Origin: Catenulispora sp.
GTDB taxonomy: Bacteria > Actinomycetota > Actinomycetes > Streptomycetales > Catenulisporaceae
Assembly (NCBI GenBank): GCA_013361685.1
Contig: JABFXP010000567.1
Location: 1 to 39,225, forward strand
Direction: 5' to 3'
Length of the DNA: 39,225 bases
The translations under genes and the position numbers were made by a program. Numbering within the stretch: position 1 is the first letter of the stretch; each line of letters begins with the position of its first letter. Positions 13,067-23,582 of the stretch are shown here, piece by piece. The notes beneath the pieces were generated by a model, which saw nothing but the letters and a program-made list of their open reading frames with translations, ran no database searches and was not told the DNA's origin.

Positions 13067-14688
13067 ATGACCGATAGCCCGCGACTCCCTAAGGGAGTCT
13101 GGATCAACACCTCGCTCGCCGTGGTCGTGGCCGCCGGCGGTGCGGGCGCCTGGGCCCTGCTCGGCTCCGACTCCACCGGCAAGGCCGCCTCCAGCAGCCG
13201 CACCGTCGCGGTGCAACGCGGAGACGTGACCGCCCAGGTCTCGGCCTCGGGCAACGTCACCCTGCCGACGCAGGACTCGCTCGCGTTCACCGCCTCGGGC
13301 ACGGTGACCGAGGTCGACGTGAAGGTCGGGGACCAGGTGAAGGCCGGACAGGTGCTGGCCAAGGTGGACCCGACCGATGCCGACCAGCAGCTGACCGCCG
13401 CCAAGGCCCAGCTGGCCACGGCGCAGGCCCAGCTGACCAAGCTGCAGCAGGGGCAGACCCCGGAGCAGCAGGCACTGAGCGCCCAGCAGCTGAAGTCGGC
13501 CGGCGACAGCCTGGCCGCGGCCAAGACCTCGTACTCGGACGCGCAGAACTCCATAGCCTTGGACGCCGCCAATCTGGCGAGCGCCGTCACCACGGCGAAG
13601 AACAACCTGGCGACGGACCAGGCGACGCAGGCCGCGGACTGTGCGGCGCCGGCCAAGCCCTCGTGTTCCGCCGACACCAACAAGGTGGCGCAGGACCAGA
13701 ACGCGGTGACGCAGGCCGAGAGCGCGCAGAAGACCGGGGCGCAGAAGAACACCCAGTCGCTGCACCAGGCACAGAACTCGCTGAACCAGGCGCAGAACTC
13801 CTACAACACGACCGTGGCGCAGCAGGCCGTCTCCGCGGCGCCGGCCACGCCGGACCAGCTGGCGCAGGCCAACCAGTCGGTGGTGAGCGCGCAGAACGCG
13901 GTCACCACCGCGCAGAAAGCGGTGGCCGGCACCACGATCACCGCGCCGGCGGCCGGCACGGTGCTGTCGGTGGGCGGCGCGGTCGGGGACACGGTGAGCG
14001 CCGGGACCTCGAGTTCGTCGAGCGCGGCGAGTTCGTCCTCGTCCTCCGCCTCCGGGGCCGCCGGGGCGTCGGGCGCGTCGGGGTCGTCGAGTGCCTCCTC
14101 CACCAGCGCCGCCAAGTCCGGCAGCGGCTTCGTCGTGCTCGGCGACATGTCGCAGCTGACGGTGCGCGCGCAGTTCGCCGAGACCGACGCCTCGAAGCTG
14201 AAGGCCGGCGAGACCGCGCAGATCTCGATCAACGCGATCCCGGGGTCGGCGCTGACCGCGACCGTGCAGTCCGTCGACCCGACCGCGACCGTGGTGTCGA
14301 ACGTCGTCGAGTACGGCGTCACGCTGCAGTTCACCGCCGGGCAGCAGGATCTGGCTTCGCTGAAGCCGGGACAGACGGCCTCGGTCTCGGTGGTCACCGA
14401 CAAGGTGACGAACGTGCTCTACGTGCCCTCGTCCTCGGTGACGACGATCGGCGGCCAGAGCCTGGTGACGGTGGTCAGCGGCAAGACCCAGACGCCGACG
14501 CCGGTGCAGGTGGGCGTGGTCGGGGACGCGACGACCGAGATCGCCTCCGGGCTGAACGAGGGTGATCAGGTGCTGCTGTCCTCGCGCACCACGAGCGGCT
14601 CCTCCACGAGCAACCGCGGCGGGTTCACCGGCGGCGGCACCGGCGGGCTCGGCGGCGCGGTCGGCGGCGGCCGGGGCGGATTCGGGGG

Positions 14689-14692
<4 letters not shown>
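13067..14692 (+). CDS. MacA/HlyD-type membrane fusion protein
   Basis: A 541-residue periplasmic-adaptor-like protein. An N-terminal membrane anchor (about 12-31) is followed by a biotinyl-lipoyl half (VQRGDVTAQVSASGNV, then GTVTEVDVKVGDQVKAGQVL). Next come a long Gln/Ala-rich coiled-coil hairpin (about 110-280), a second lipoyl half (TTITAPAAGTVLSVGGAVGD), a Ser/Ala/Gly linker of about 40 residues and a beta-barrel domain with RAQFAETDASKLKAGE. A Gly-rich tail ends the protein. In Gram-positive bacteria such proteins assist MacB-like permeases outside the membrane. The ATPase gene begins in its stop codon (GTGA), so ATPase, permease and adaptor form one unit. Coiled coil and linker are longer than usual. 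Confidence 0.9.
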
Positions 14693-15512
<820 letters not shown>

Positions 15513-15516
<4 letters not shown>

Positions 15517-16742
15517 GAATCCGCGAAGTCTTCCGCTTCGCCCTGGCCGGCCTGCGCGCGAACAAGCTGCGCTCGGCGCTGACCACGCTGGGCATCCTGA
15601 TCGGCGTCGGCGCGGTGATCCTGCTGGTGGCCGTGGGCAAGGGCTCCGGCGCCCAGGTGCAGGCCAACATCAACAAGCTGGGCACGAACCTGCTGACGGT
15701 GTCGCGGCAGGCCGGCGGCTTCGGCCAGCGCGCGTCCCGCAACACCGGGACCCAGAGCTCGGTCGCGTCGCTGACCACGGCCGACGCCCAGGCGCTGCTC
15801 GACCCGACCAACGCCCCGGACGTGCTGTCGTCCTCGCCGGTGGTCACCGCGAGCCCGACCGCCACCTTCTCCGGCGCCACACACCAGATCGCGCAGCTGG
15901 TGGGCAGCGTGCCGACCTACTTCTCGGCCACCAACTGGGAACTGGCCGAGGGCTCGCTGATCTCCGACGACGACGTGACCCAGGCCCGCAAGGTGATCGT
16001 GATCGGCCAGACCGTCGCCACCGACCTGTTCGGGACCACGGACCCGGTCGGGCGGCAGCTGCAGATCAACAGCGTGCCGTACACCGTCGAGGGCGTGCTG
16101 AAGGCCAAGGGCTCCACCGGGCTGAACGACGCCGACGACTTCGCGGTGGCGCCGCTGACCACGGTGCAGAACTCGCTGACCGGCTTCGGCTCGCTGAACC
16201 AGATCGTGGTGGAGGCCAAGTCGGCCGCGGCGACCACCCCGGCGCAGGACGAGATCACCTCGATCCTCACCGCGCGGCACCACCTGGCGGCCACCGCCTC
16301 CCCGGACTTCCGGGTGCTGAACCAGCAGTCGCTGCTGGCCACCTCGGACTCCACCACCCACACCTTCACCGTGCTGCTCGGTGCGGTCGCCGCCATCTCG
16401 CTGGTGGTCGGCGGCATCGGGATCACCAACATCATGCTGGTGACGGTGACCGAGCGGACCCGGGAGATCGGCATCCGCAAGGCCCTGGGCGCACCGCGCG
16501 CGGCGATCCTGGGCCAGTTCCTCATCGAGGCGGTGCTGCTGTCGCTGATCGGCGGGGCGCTGGGGGTGATCGCCGGACTGGTCGGCACCCGGTTCACGGT
16601 GGCCGGGGTGAAGCCGGTGATCGTGCCGGCCTCGATCGCGCTGGCCTTCGCGGTGTCGGCGCTGATCGGGCTGTTCTTCGGGTCGTTCCCGGCCAACCGC
16701 GCGGCCAAGCTGCATCCGATCCAGGCGCTCCGTCACGAGTGA
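15513..16742 (+). CDS. MacB/FtsX-type ABC transporter permease
   Basis: A 409-residue permease with the standard layout: a first helix at about 22-42 (ALTTLGILIGVGAVILLVAV), an extracytoplasmic MacB-PCD domain to about residue 285, and then three C-terminal helices. The FtsX signature VTERTREIGIRKALGA lies in the loop after helix 2, and the end reads FPANRAAKLHPIQALRHE. With the ATPase and adaptor it should form a MacAB-like mechanotransmission or efflux complex. The substrate is unknown. Confidence 0.92.
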
Positions 16743-16798
16743 GCCGCCCCGGGCAAGCCGCCCACGAACACGCAACCACGAGCGGGAGTAGTCAGAAA

Positions 16799-17446
16799 AT
16801 GTCTGAGAACCAGGGCAGCAGCAGCCAGGACACCGGCAACGGCGGCACCGGCGGGAACGAGGATTTCGAGCTCCTGTCCGCACCCCCCACCGCGCCGGAC
16901 ATCGCCGGGCAGCTCAAGGCCCGCAGCGGCGGCGGACTGCCGAAGGTGACGCTGGCGCTGATCGGCGTGGTGCTGGCGGTCGGCGGGTTCGTCGGCGGCA
17001 TCGCGGTCGGCAAGTCCAACGCCGACTCGACCAAGAGCACGAACACCAACGCCAACGCCGCCGCCGGGGGCGCCCGGACCCGCGGCGGCTTCACCGGCGG
17101 GCAGAACGGCGGCACCGGCGGCCAGAACGGACAGTTCAACCGCGGCGGCACCGTCACCGGCACGGTGGCCGCGGTGAACGGCACCAAGCTGACGGTCACC
17201 GACTCCACCGGCAAGCAGGTGACCGTCGACACCAACGCCCAGACCACGGTGACCATCGGCAAGACCGGGGCGCTGACCGACCTGGCGAACGGGTCGGAGG
17301 TGACCGTGATCGGGACGCCGGACAGTAGCGGGACGATCACGGCGCGTTCGGTGCTCAGCGGGATCTCCAACTTCGGCTTCCCCGGCGGGCGCGGGAACCG
17401 CACCCCCTCGCCCGGCGCGTCTTCGCCGAGTGGGTCAAACGGGTGA
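16799..17446 (+). CDS. Membrane-anchored DUF5666-like protein
   Basis: A 215-residue protein with a cytoplasmic N-terminus, one transmembrane helix at about 50-70 (TLALIGVVLAVGGFVGGIAV), and an Asn/Gly-rich linker. A small beta domain follows (TVTGTVAAVNGTKLTVTDSTGKQVTV, in pieces), matching the DUF5666 pattern of a short OB-like fold. The tail is Pro/Ser/Gly-rich. It lies between the efflux genes and the two-component genes; GGGAG precedes the ATG. Its role is unknown; a sensor or accessory subunit for the transporter is plausible. Confidence 0.75.
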   Translation: MSENQGSSSQDTGNGGTGGNEDFELLSAPPTAPDIAGQLKARSGGGLPKVTLALIGVVLAVGGFVGGIAVGKSNADSTKSTNTNANAAAGGARTRGGFTGGQNGGTGGQNGQFNRGGTVTGTVAAVNGTKLTVTDSTGKQVTVDTNAQTTVTIGKTGALTDLANGSEVTVIGTPDSSGTITARSVLSGISNFGFPGGRGNRTPSPGASSPSGSNG

Positions 17447-17457
17447 TACTGGACGGG

Positions 17458-18159
17458 ATGGACAGCCGAGAATCCCGCAGCCTGCTGGTCGTCGACGACG
17501 ACACCGAGATCCGCGACGCGGTCGCCCGGGCCTTCCGCCTGCAGGGCTACCGCGTGCGCACCGCCGCCGGGGGCCTGGCGGCGCTGGAGCAGATCGCCGC
17601 CGAGGCCCCGGACGCGATCGTGCTGGACGTGATGATGCCCGAGCTGGACGGGGTGGAGGTGTGCCGGCGCCTGCGCGGCGTCGGCGACCACACCCCGATC
17701 CTGCTGCTGACCGCGCGCGACGCGGTCGGCGACCGGGTCGCCGGGCTCGACGCCGGCGCGGACGACTACCTGGTGAAGCCGTTCGCGCTGGCCGAGCTGC
17801 ACGCCCGGATGCGGGCGCTGCTGCGGCGGGCCGAGTACGAACCGCTGCCGGAGTCCGAGCGGCTGGTGTTCGAGGACCTGGAGCTGGACCCGGAGTCCCG
17901 GCTGGCGTACCGGCGCGGCCGCTCGATCGAGCTGACCCGCACCGAGTTCGCGCTGCTGGAGCTCCTGATGCGCAACTCCGGCCGGGTGCTGCCGCGCGAG
18001 GTGATCTCCGACCGGATCTGGGGCTACGAGCTGGGGCCGGAGTCGAACTCGCTGGAGGTCTTCGTCTCGTGCATCCGCCGCAAGACCGAGGCCGGCGGCG
18101 AGCCGAGGCTGCTGCAGACCGTGCGCGGGTTCGGGTACACGCTGCGGGCCCCGGCGTGA
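17458..18159 (+). CDS. OmpR-family response regulator
   Basis: A 233-residue regulator. Receiver domain: acidic pocket DDD (13-15), phosphoacceptor Asp57 in VLDVMMPE, and Lys in VKPF. The C-terminal winged helix has RTEFALLELLMRNSGRVLPRE and ends VRGFGYTLR. It resembles MprA/TcrA-type regulators. ATG at 17458 is preferred because the receiver begins right after it; GTG at 17443 would overlap the previous stop. The kinase gene starts in its stop codon. Confidence 0.93.
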   Translation: MDSRESRSLLVVDDDTEIRDAVARAFRLQGYRVRTAAGGLAALEQIAAEAPDAIVLDVMMPELDGVEVCRRLRGVGDHTPILLLTARDAVGDRVAGLDAGADDYLVKPFALAELHARMRALLRRAEYEPLPESERLVFEDLELDPESRLAYRRGRSIELTRTEFALLELLMRNSGRVLPREVISDRIWGYELGPESNSLEVFVSCIRRKTEAGGEPRLLQTVRGFGYTLRAPA

Positions 18160-19976
18160 TCCGGGGATTGCTGCGGCGGGCCCGGCGGACGGTGGCCGGC
18201 AGCGGGGTGGGCGTCGGGGTCGGCGGGGTCGGCGGGGCGCAGGCCGTTGCGGGAACCGGTGCCGGGTTCGGAGCCGGTACCGCGTTCGGCGGCGGAATCG
18301 TCCCCGGAAGCGGGCAGACCGCCGAGTTCAGCGGCGGAGTCGACACCGGCGGCAGCGCCGCCGGTGCGGGCGTCGGCCCGGGCGTCGTCGTCGGCACCGC
18401 CCCGGTCAACTGGGCCGGCGGCATGCCGCCGTACGCCGTGCGGACTCCGGCCCCCGCTCCCACCACCGCGGCCGACGCCGGCGCTGACACCGATCCGGCC
18501 TCGGACCCGGGCGAAGGCCGCGATCGCGAACGCAAGCGCCGCCGTTTCCCCTTCTCGCTGTTCTCCTCGCTGTTCACGTTCTGGCGCACCATGCCGTTGC
18601 GCGCCCGCCTGGCCCTGGCCGCCACCGTCGCGGTGGTCGCCGGCGTCGGCGGCGGCGTCACAGTCGGGTACCTCGCGGTGCGGCACGAACTGATGCAGCA
18701 CGTCGACGAGGGCCTGTACAACCAGGCCCGGCGCATGCAGGCCCAGTTGCTGCTCAACCGGCTGCGCTCGTTCCCCGACCGGTCCCCGCTGTTCGGCGAG
18801 ACCCAGGGCAACTGGCAGCTGATCGCCGCGGACGGCACGCCGCTGGCCGTCTACGCGCGCCCGGACCGCATCGCCGTGGTGGTCCCGACCACCCAGCGCG
18901 TCATCCCGGTCTCCCCCCAGGACGCCGAAGTGGCCGCCGAGACCCGGGACGACAACCTGTACTCGACGCACATGGACCAGACGCACATCCGGGTGCTGAC
19001 CCTGCCGGCCGGCAACGGCCACGCGGTGCAGATCTCGATGTCGCTGGCCGGCGTGGACCGGCAGCTGTCCACCCTGGGCTGGCAGCTGTTCGGCGCCGGG
19101 ATGGCCGGCATCGTGCTGGCCGCGGGCCTGGGCTGGCTGGTCGCCCGCACGGCGCTGCGGCCGGTGGCCGAGCTGACCGGCACCGCCGAGCGCATCACCG
19201 CCACCCACGACCTGGCACACCGCATCCCGGTGGCGCCCGGCGCCCGCGACGAACTCGGCCGGCTGGCCGCGAGCTTCAACTCGATGCTGGACGCCGTGCA
19301 GGAGGCCACCGACCGGCAGCGGCAGCTGGTCGCCGACGCCTCGCACGAGCTGCGCACCCCGCTCACCTCGCTGCGCACCAACGTGGAGGTGCTGGCCGAC
19401 GCCCAACGCCTGGATCCGGAGGACCGCCGGGCGCTGGTGGCCGGGATCATGAGCGGGCTGGACGACCTGACCGCGCTGGTCACCGACACCGTGGAGCTGG
19501 CGCGCGGCGAGGAGCAGGCCGACCACTTCGAGGAAGTGCGCCTGGACCTGCTGGTGCGGCGCTGCGTGGACCGCGCCGCCGCGCACTGGCCGAAGGCGGT
19601 GTTCCAGGCCGACCTGGCGGAGTGCGAAGTGGTCGGGGTCTCCGACCGGCTCGCCAAGGCGGTGCGCAACCTGCTGGACAACGCCGCGAAGTTCTCCCCG
19701 GACGGCGGCCTGGTCGAGGTGCGGGTTTCGGCGGTGGCCGGGCAGGTCACACTTAGCGTCCGCGACCACGGGCCGGGCATCCCGGAGGCCGACCTGCCGC
19801 ACGTGTTCGACCGGTTCTACCGCGCGGCGAGCGCCCGCGACCTGCCCGGGTCCGGGCTGGGCCTGGCGATCGTGGCGCAGGTGGCCGCCGGACACGGCGG
19901 CGGAGTGAACGTGCGCGCGGCCGACGGCGGCGGCGCGGAGTTCCGGCTGACGCTGCCGATGGCGCCGGCGGTGTGA
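18156..19976 (+). CDS. Sensor histidine kinase with unusual Gly-rich N-terminal extension
   Basis: A 606-residue HisKA kinase. Helix 1 is at about 148-172, an extracytoplasmic sensor of about 130 residues follows, and helix 2 is at about 308-328. Then come HAMP, the H-box DASHELRTPLTSL (His near 398), the N-box NLLDNAAKF, G1 DHGPGIPEAD and G2 GSGLGLAIV. The first 145 residues are odd: a short basic start, then a Gly/Val/Ala-rich low-complexity stretch and a Pro-rich part ending in RKRRRFPFS. MprB-type kinases normally start near the first helix. The GTG start overlaps the regulator stop. A later start near ATG 18592 would remove the extension, but GC bias continues across it. Confidence 0.88.
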   Translation: MIRGLLRRARRTVAGSGVGVGVGGVGGAQAVAGTGAGFGAGTAFGGGIVPGSGQTAEFSGGVDTGGSAAGAGVGPGVVVGTAPVNWAGGMPPYAVRTPAPAPTTAADAGADTDPASDPGEGRDRERKRRRFPFSLFSSLFTFWRTMPLRARLALAATVAVVAGVGGGVTVGYLAVRHELMQHVDEGLYNQARRMQAQLLLNRLRSFPDRSPLFGETQGNWQLIAADGTPLAVYARPDRIAVVVPTTQRVIPVSPQDAEVAAETRDDNLYSTHMDQTHIRVLTLPAGNGHAVQISMSLAGVDRQLSTLGWQLFGAGMAGIVLAAGLGWLVARTALRPVAELTGTAERITATHDLAHRIPVAPGARDELGRLAASFNSMLDAVQEATDRQRQLVADASHELRTPLTSLRTNVEVLADAQRLDPEDRRALVAGIMSGLDDLTALVTDTVELARGEEQADHFEEVRLDLLVRRCVDRAAAHWPKAVFQADLAECEVVGVSDRLAKAVRNLLDNAAKFSPDGGLVEVRVSAVAGQVTLSVRDHGPGIPEADLPHVFDRFYRAASARDLPGSGLGLAIVAQVAAGHGGGVNVRAADGGGAEFRLTLPMAPAV

Positions 19977-19988
19977 GCGATGACCGGC

Positions 19989-20137
19989 GCGGCTTCACTG
20001 CGAGCCGCCGAAGCTTCGTAGACCGTTTCCCGTCTGGTGCGCGTCCACACAGTGGGTGTCACCGGTAGGTGTGTGCGGCTTCACCGCGAGCCGTCGAGCC
20101 TTTCGTAGACCGTCTCCCGTCCCGTTCGCGTCCACAC
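19989..20137. repeat. Duplicated 3' end of the acyl-CoA synthetase-like gene
   Basis: Copies of about 62 bases lie at 20075-20137 (inside the gene) and 19989-20050 (just after it), offset about 86. They share blocks such as GCGGCTTCAC, TTCGTAGACCGT and GCGTCCACAC and differ at roughly one base in six. The stop codon is included in both (20081-20083 and 19995-19997). The outer copy is no longer in one frame with the gene. Confidence 0.75.
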
Positions 20138-21745
20138 CGCGTCGTCGCCGACCTCCCACCAGCCTTGATCCCGCAGGGCATAGCGGGAGATCTTCTCGGT
20201 CGCCGTGGTGGCGAGCTTCGCGGTGACGCGGATGAAGCGCGGCGCCATCTTGGTGCCCAGATCCGCTTGTGCGGTGAGGAACTTCGCGAACGCGTCGGGG
20301 TCGAACACAGAGCCCTGTCTCAGCACCAGGGCGCACATCACCGCGTCTCCCGTGACCTCGTCGGGCACCGCGTAGGCCGCGACCCCCTCGACCGGCTCCC
20401 AGCGCGCCAGGATGGCTTCCAGCAGCGCCACGGAGATGTTCTCGCCGTCCACGCGCATGCGGTCGGCCTTGCGGGCGGCGAAATACAGCCAGCCGTCGCT
20501 GTCGGCGTAGAACAGGTCGCCGCTGCGATATCGGCCGTCGGCGTAGCGCTCGGCGTCGGCGTCAGGGTTCTTCCAATAGCCGGTGAAGCCGCCGGGGCCG
20601 GTGCCGACGAGTTCGCCGATCGCCTCGGCGCCGTTCAGCAGGCGGCCGGCGGCGTCGAAGACGCCGGGCGGGCAGGGCTCGCCGGTCTCCAGGTCCAGGA
20701 TCGCCAGGCCGGCGTGGGCACGGCCGACCGCCGCGCCGCGGGCCCGCACCGCCTCCGGAAAGCTGCGCGGGGCGACGACGGTGATACCGCCCTCGGAGGC
20801 GCCGTAGCCCTCCGAGAGGTGGCAGCCGAAGCGGCGCTCGAAGTACTCCCGGTCCGCCGCATCGGCCTCGGTGCCGAACCCCGCACGCAGGCTGTTGGCC
20901 GCGTCATCGGCGTCTTCGGGGGTGGCGAGGATGTAGGAGATCGCCCGTCCGACATAGGTGAAGTACGTGGCCTGATAGGCGCGGACGTCGGGCAGGAACC
21001 CGGAGGCGGAGAACCGGTCCCGCAGGGCCACCGCCGCTCCGGCGACCAGCGCCGGGCCCCAGTTCGCCAGGATCGCGTTGCCGTGGAACATCGGCATCGG
21101 GATGTAGCAGACGTCTGACGTCGACAGGGCGAACCGCTCGGCCATCGCCGCGCCGGAGGCCGCCAGGCGGCCCTGAACGCAGGTCACGGCTTTCGGCGCG
21201 CCGGTGGAGCCGGAGGTGAAGTACAGCAGCATCCGGGTGTCCTCGGTCACCGGCGCCACCGGTTCGACGTCCCGGGGTCCGAGCCCCTGGAACGGCGCGA
21301 GCGCTTCGGCATAGCCGGGTTCGTCCACCACCAGCAGCGGGATCGGACTCTCGTCGAGCCCTGATCCGCCGCCCGGTCCGTGCTCCGGGCCGAGCCCGAT
21401 CCCGGCCAGCAGCGGCAGGTGGGAGCGCGAGGTGACCAGGAGCTCGCAGTCGGCGTGCCGGATGTCCCGCGCCAGCTCCGCACCGCGCCGCGTCGGGTTC
21501 ACGCCGACCAGCGCCGCCCCGGCGAGCGCGGCGGCTTCGAGCCAGAACACGAACTCGTCGGTGTTGTCCGAAAGGATCCCTATATGCGGCTCCATACCGC
21601 GCCGATGCCGCCCCCGGAACAGCGCCGCCCTGGCCGCGGCGTGCGCCGCGATCTCCGCATGCTGATACCGCATCCCGCCCGGACCGAGCAGTCCGACCCC
21701 GGCGCGCCGCGTCTGCGCGCCGACCAGCTCCGCGACCGTCGTCAT
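20081..21745 (-). CDS. FadD-like AMP-dependent acyl-CoA synthetase
   Basis: A 554-residue ANL-superfamily ligase. Phosphate loop YFTSGSTGAPKAV, A5 region EGYGASEGG, A7 YRSGDLFY, and hinge RKADRMRVDGENI. The A10 lysine is present in TATEKISR. This pattern suits fatty-acyl-CoA or crotonobetaine/carnitine-CoA-type ligases (CaiC-like). The start is MTTVAELVGAQ at 21745; 25 upstream in-frame residues lack coding character. It stands alone. The acyl substrate cannot be named. Confidence 0.9.
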   Translation of the reverse strand: MTTVAELVGAQTRRAGVGLLGPGGMRYQHAEIAAHAAARAALFRGRHRRGMEPHIGILSDNTDEFVFWLEAAALAGAALVGVNPTRRGAELARDIRHADCELLVTSRSHLPLLAGIGLGPEHGPGGGSGLDESPIPLLVVDEPGYAEALAPFQGLGPRDVEPVAPVTEDTRMLLYFTSGSTGAPKAVTCVQGRLAASGAAMAERFALSTSDVCYIPMPMFHGNAILANWGPALVAGAAVALRDRFSASGFLPDVRAYQATYFTYVGRAISYILATPEDADDAANSLRAGFGTEADAADREYFERRFGCHLSEGYGASEGGITVVAPRSFPEAVRARGAAVGRAHAGLAILDLETGEPCPPGVFDAAGRLLNGAEAIGELVGTGPGGFTGYWKNPDADAERYADGRYRSGDLFYADSDGWLYFAARKADRMRVDGENISVALLEAILARWEPVEGVAAYAVPDEVTGDAVMCALVLRQGSVFDPDAFAKFLTAQADLGTKMAPRFIRVTAKLATTATEKISRYALRDQGWWEVGDDAVWTRTGRETVYERLDGSR

Positions 21746-21798
21746 GCGGCGTATAGAAGGCCATCCCGCATGAGGCCGCAAGAGGTTACGCTGAGTAC

Positions 21799-22035
21799 GT
21801 GGACGTGAACGTATCGGCAACGGTCAAAGTCCGAGTGACAGTGGATGCCGACAGGTGGGCGGCCGCCAGCGGCGTGGAGTCCGTCCAGGCCAGCGCCTCC
21901 CTGGCCACCGCGCTCAGCGCGGCGCTGGAGCGGTTCGCCGACCTGGTGCCGGAGCTCGACGCGGCCGGCGGCGAGACGAAGGTGGAGAAGCTGACGTGGA
22001 CGGCGTCGACGACGAACACCGCGCTCCCCTCGTGA
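21799..22035 (+). CDS. Small acidic protein of unknown function
   Basis: A 78-residue frame starting at GTG 21799 or GTG 21805. TACGCT at 21787-21792 lies about 7 bases upstream and could be a -10 for a leaderless transcript. The sequence begins VNVSATVKVRVTVDADRWA and continues with an Ala-rich helix. I recognise no family. Third positions are GC-biased, and it fills the divergent gap next to the acyl-CoA synthetase gene. Confidence 0.5.
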   Translation: MDVNVSATVKVRVTVDADRWAAASGVESVQASASLATALSAALERFADLVPELDAAGGETKVEKLTWTASTTNTALPS

Positions 22036-22145
22036 CCCGCGAAGCGCCGTCGAGCCGATCGAGCTCGCCGATCCCGCCGATCCTTCCGGGTCCTGCGGGC
22101 CGCCCGGCGTTCATGGTAGGGATAACCGGGGGTTGAAGTTCCCAG

Positions 22146-22165
22146 GTCGCACCATGGGATGCGAC
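22146..22165. promoter_or_regulatory. Inverted repeat upstream of the first NarL-type system
   Basis: GTCGCA (22146-22151) and TGCGAC (22160-22165) are perfect inverted arms around eight bases. It lies 26 bases before the kinase start. A TTGAAG at 22133-22138 with TGGGAT at 22155-22160 (16 apart) may be the promoter, so the dyad would overlap the -10. Confidence 0.35.
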
Positions 22166-22191
22166 GTGATGATCGGCAAGACTCTCCTACT

Positions 22192-23499
22192 ATGAAGCAC
22201 TTCCTGTTGAGCCCGGTATCCGCGCGGACCGGCCGCCAGTACCTCTACGCGCTCGTGTCCGCGCCGCTGGGCATCGCGGGATTCGTCTTCGTCGTGGTCA
22301 CCATGGCCGTCGGCGGCGCGCTGAGCTTCACGTTCGTGGGGCTGCCGCTGATCGCCACCGCGATCTTCCTGTCCCGGCAGTACGCCAGGCTCCAGCGCGC
22401 GATGGCCGGCCGGCTGCTGGGCACCGAGATCGAGGCGCCGCCGCCGAACCAGCGCTGGGCGGCCGCGCACGGCGTGCTGGCCAAGCTCGGCGCGGCGCTG
22501 GGCGACCTGCCGGGCTGGCGGGCGCACGCCTACCTGCTGGTGCGCTTCCCGCTGGCCATCGCCTACATCTTCGCTCTGGGCCTCGGGGTGCTCGAGGGCG
22601 TCTTCACGACCCTGTACCCGCTGTGGTGGTGGGTCTTCGACCCGACCAACAAGGACAGCAAGGGCGTGGTCCACCACTCCGGGCTCCAGCTCGGCGACGG
22701 CTTCTACTTCGACAGCTGGCCGCGCGCCTTCCTGGTGACGCTGGCGGGCCTGGTGTGGGTGACGGCGGCCGTGTGGATCCTGAAGGGCCTGCTCTGGCTG
22801 GACACCGTGCTGATGACCGCGCTGCTCGGCCCGACCCGGGGGGAGCGCCGGGTCGAGGAGCTGACGGTGAGCCGCGCGCACGCCGTCGACGACTCGGCGG
22901 CCGCGCTGCGCCGCATCGAACGCGATCTGCACGACGGGGCGCAGGCGCAACTGGTGGCGCTGGCGATGCAGCTCGGCGAGGCGAAGGAGAACCTGGACGC
23001 CTCCGGAGCCCGGGGCACGGACCTGGACCTGACCGAGACCCGCGCGCTGATCGACAACGCGCACCGCAACGCCAAGCAGGCCATCAACGAGCTGCGGGAC
23101 CTGGCGCGCGGCATCCACCCGGCGGCGCTGGACAACGGCCTGGGCGACGCGCTGGGCACGCTGGCGGCCCGGTCGGCGATGCCGGTGACGGTGTCGGTGG
23201 CGCTGGGCGAGCGGCCGTCGGGGGCGATCGAGACCATCGCCTACTTCTGCGCGGCGGAGCTGCTGACCAACGCCGCCAAGCACGCCGCGCCCACCCGCGC
23301 GGCGCTGTCGGTGGTGCAGGAGTCGGGCAAGCTGGTGCTGGTGGTCGAGGACGACGGGCGCGGCGGGGCGCGGGTCGGGTACGCCGGCGGACTGGCCGGG
23401 CTGTACGACCGGGTCCGGACGGTGGACGGGTCGCTGGCGGTGGACAGCCCCGAAGGCGGGCCGACGCGGGTGGTGGTGACGCTGCCGATGCGGGTCTGA
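22192..23499 (+). CDS. Sensor histidine kinase (HisKA_3, NarL-type), copy 1
   Basis: A 435-residue kinase with an N-terminal four-helix membrane sensor: helices at about 22-45, 45-60, 115-135 and 175-200, with an extracytoplasmic loop containing YPLWWWVFDPTNK. The DHp domain carries RRIERDLHDGAQAQL (phospho-His in DLHDG), followed by ELRDLARGIHP. The ATPase domain has ELLTNAAKHA, EDDGRGGA and GGLAGLYDRV. The Sensor-type membrane domain plus HisKA_3 is a common actinobacterial arrangement. ATG at 22192 (MKHFLLSP) is chosen over an upstream GTG/ATG. It is paralogous to the kinase at 27322. Confidence 0.9.
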   Translation: MKHFLLSPVSARTGRQYLYALVSAPLGIAGFVFVVVTMAVGGALSFTFVGLPLIATAIFLSRQYARLQRAMAGRLLGTEIEAPPPNQRWAAAHGVLAKLGAALGDLPGWRAHAYLLVRFPLAIAYIFALGLGVLEGVFTTLYPLWWWVFDPTNKDSKGVVHHSGLQLGDGFYFDSWPRAFLVTLAGLVWVTAAVWILKGLLWLDTVLMTALLGPTRGERRVEELTVSRAHAVDDSAAALRRIERDLHDGAQAQLVALAMQLGEAKENLDASGARGTDLDLTETRALIDNAHRNAKQAINELRDLARGIHPAALDNGLGDALGTLAARSAMPVTVSVALGERPSGAIETIAYFCAAELLTNAAKHAAPTRAALSVVQESGKLVLVVEDDGRGGARVGYAGGLAGLYDRVRTVDGSLAVDSPEGGPTRVVVTLPMRV

Positions 23500-23514
23500 G
23501 CCCCGGGCGTCCGC

Positions 23515-23546
23515 GACGGCGGCCGGCCCTCCCGGGCCGGGCCGTC
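23515..23546 (+). terminator. Strong hairpin between kinase and regulator genes (copy 1)
   Basis: GACGGC and CCGGCCC (23515-23529) pair with GGGCCGG and GCCGTC (23534-23546), leaving two unpaired G. There is no T-tract. It could terminate or attenuate the kinase transcript, letting the regulator be expressed separately. Confidence 0.5.
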
Positions 23547-23582
23547 GTCACGGTGTGTTCCAGCACGCTGCGCTGAGGGACA

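Noticed and set aside
18024-19895. 623-residue leftward frame opposite the sensor kinase
   Set aside because: His/Gln/Val-rich antisense shadow; the kinase has all H, N and G boxes on the plus strand.
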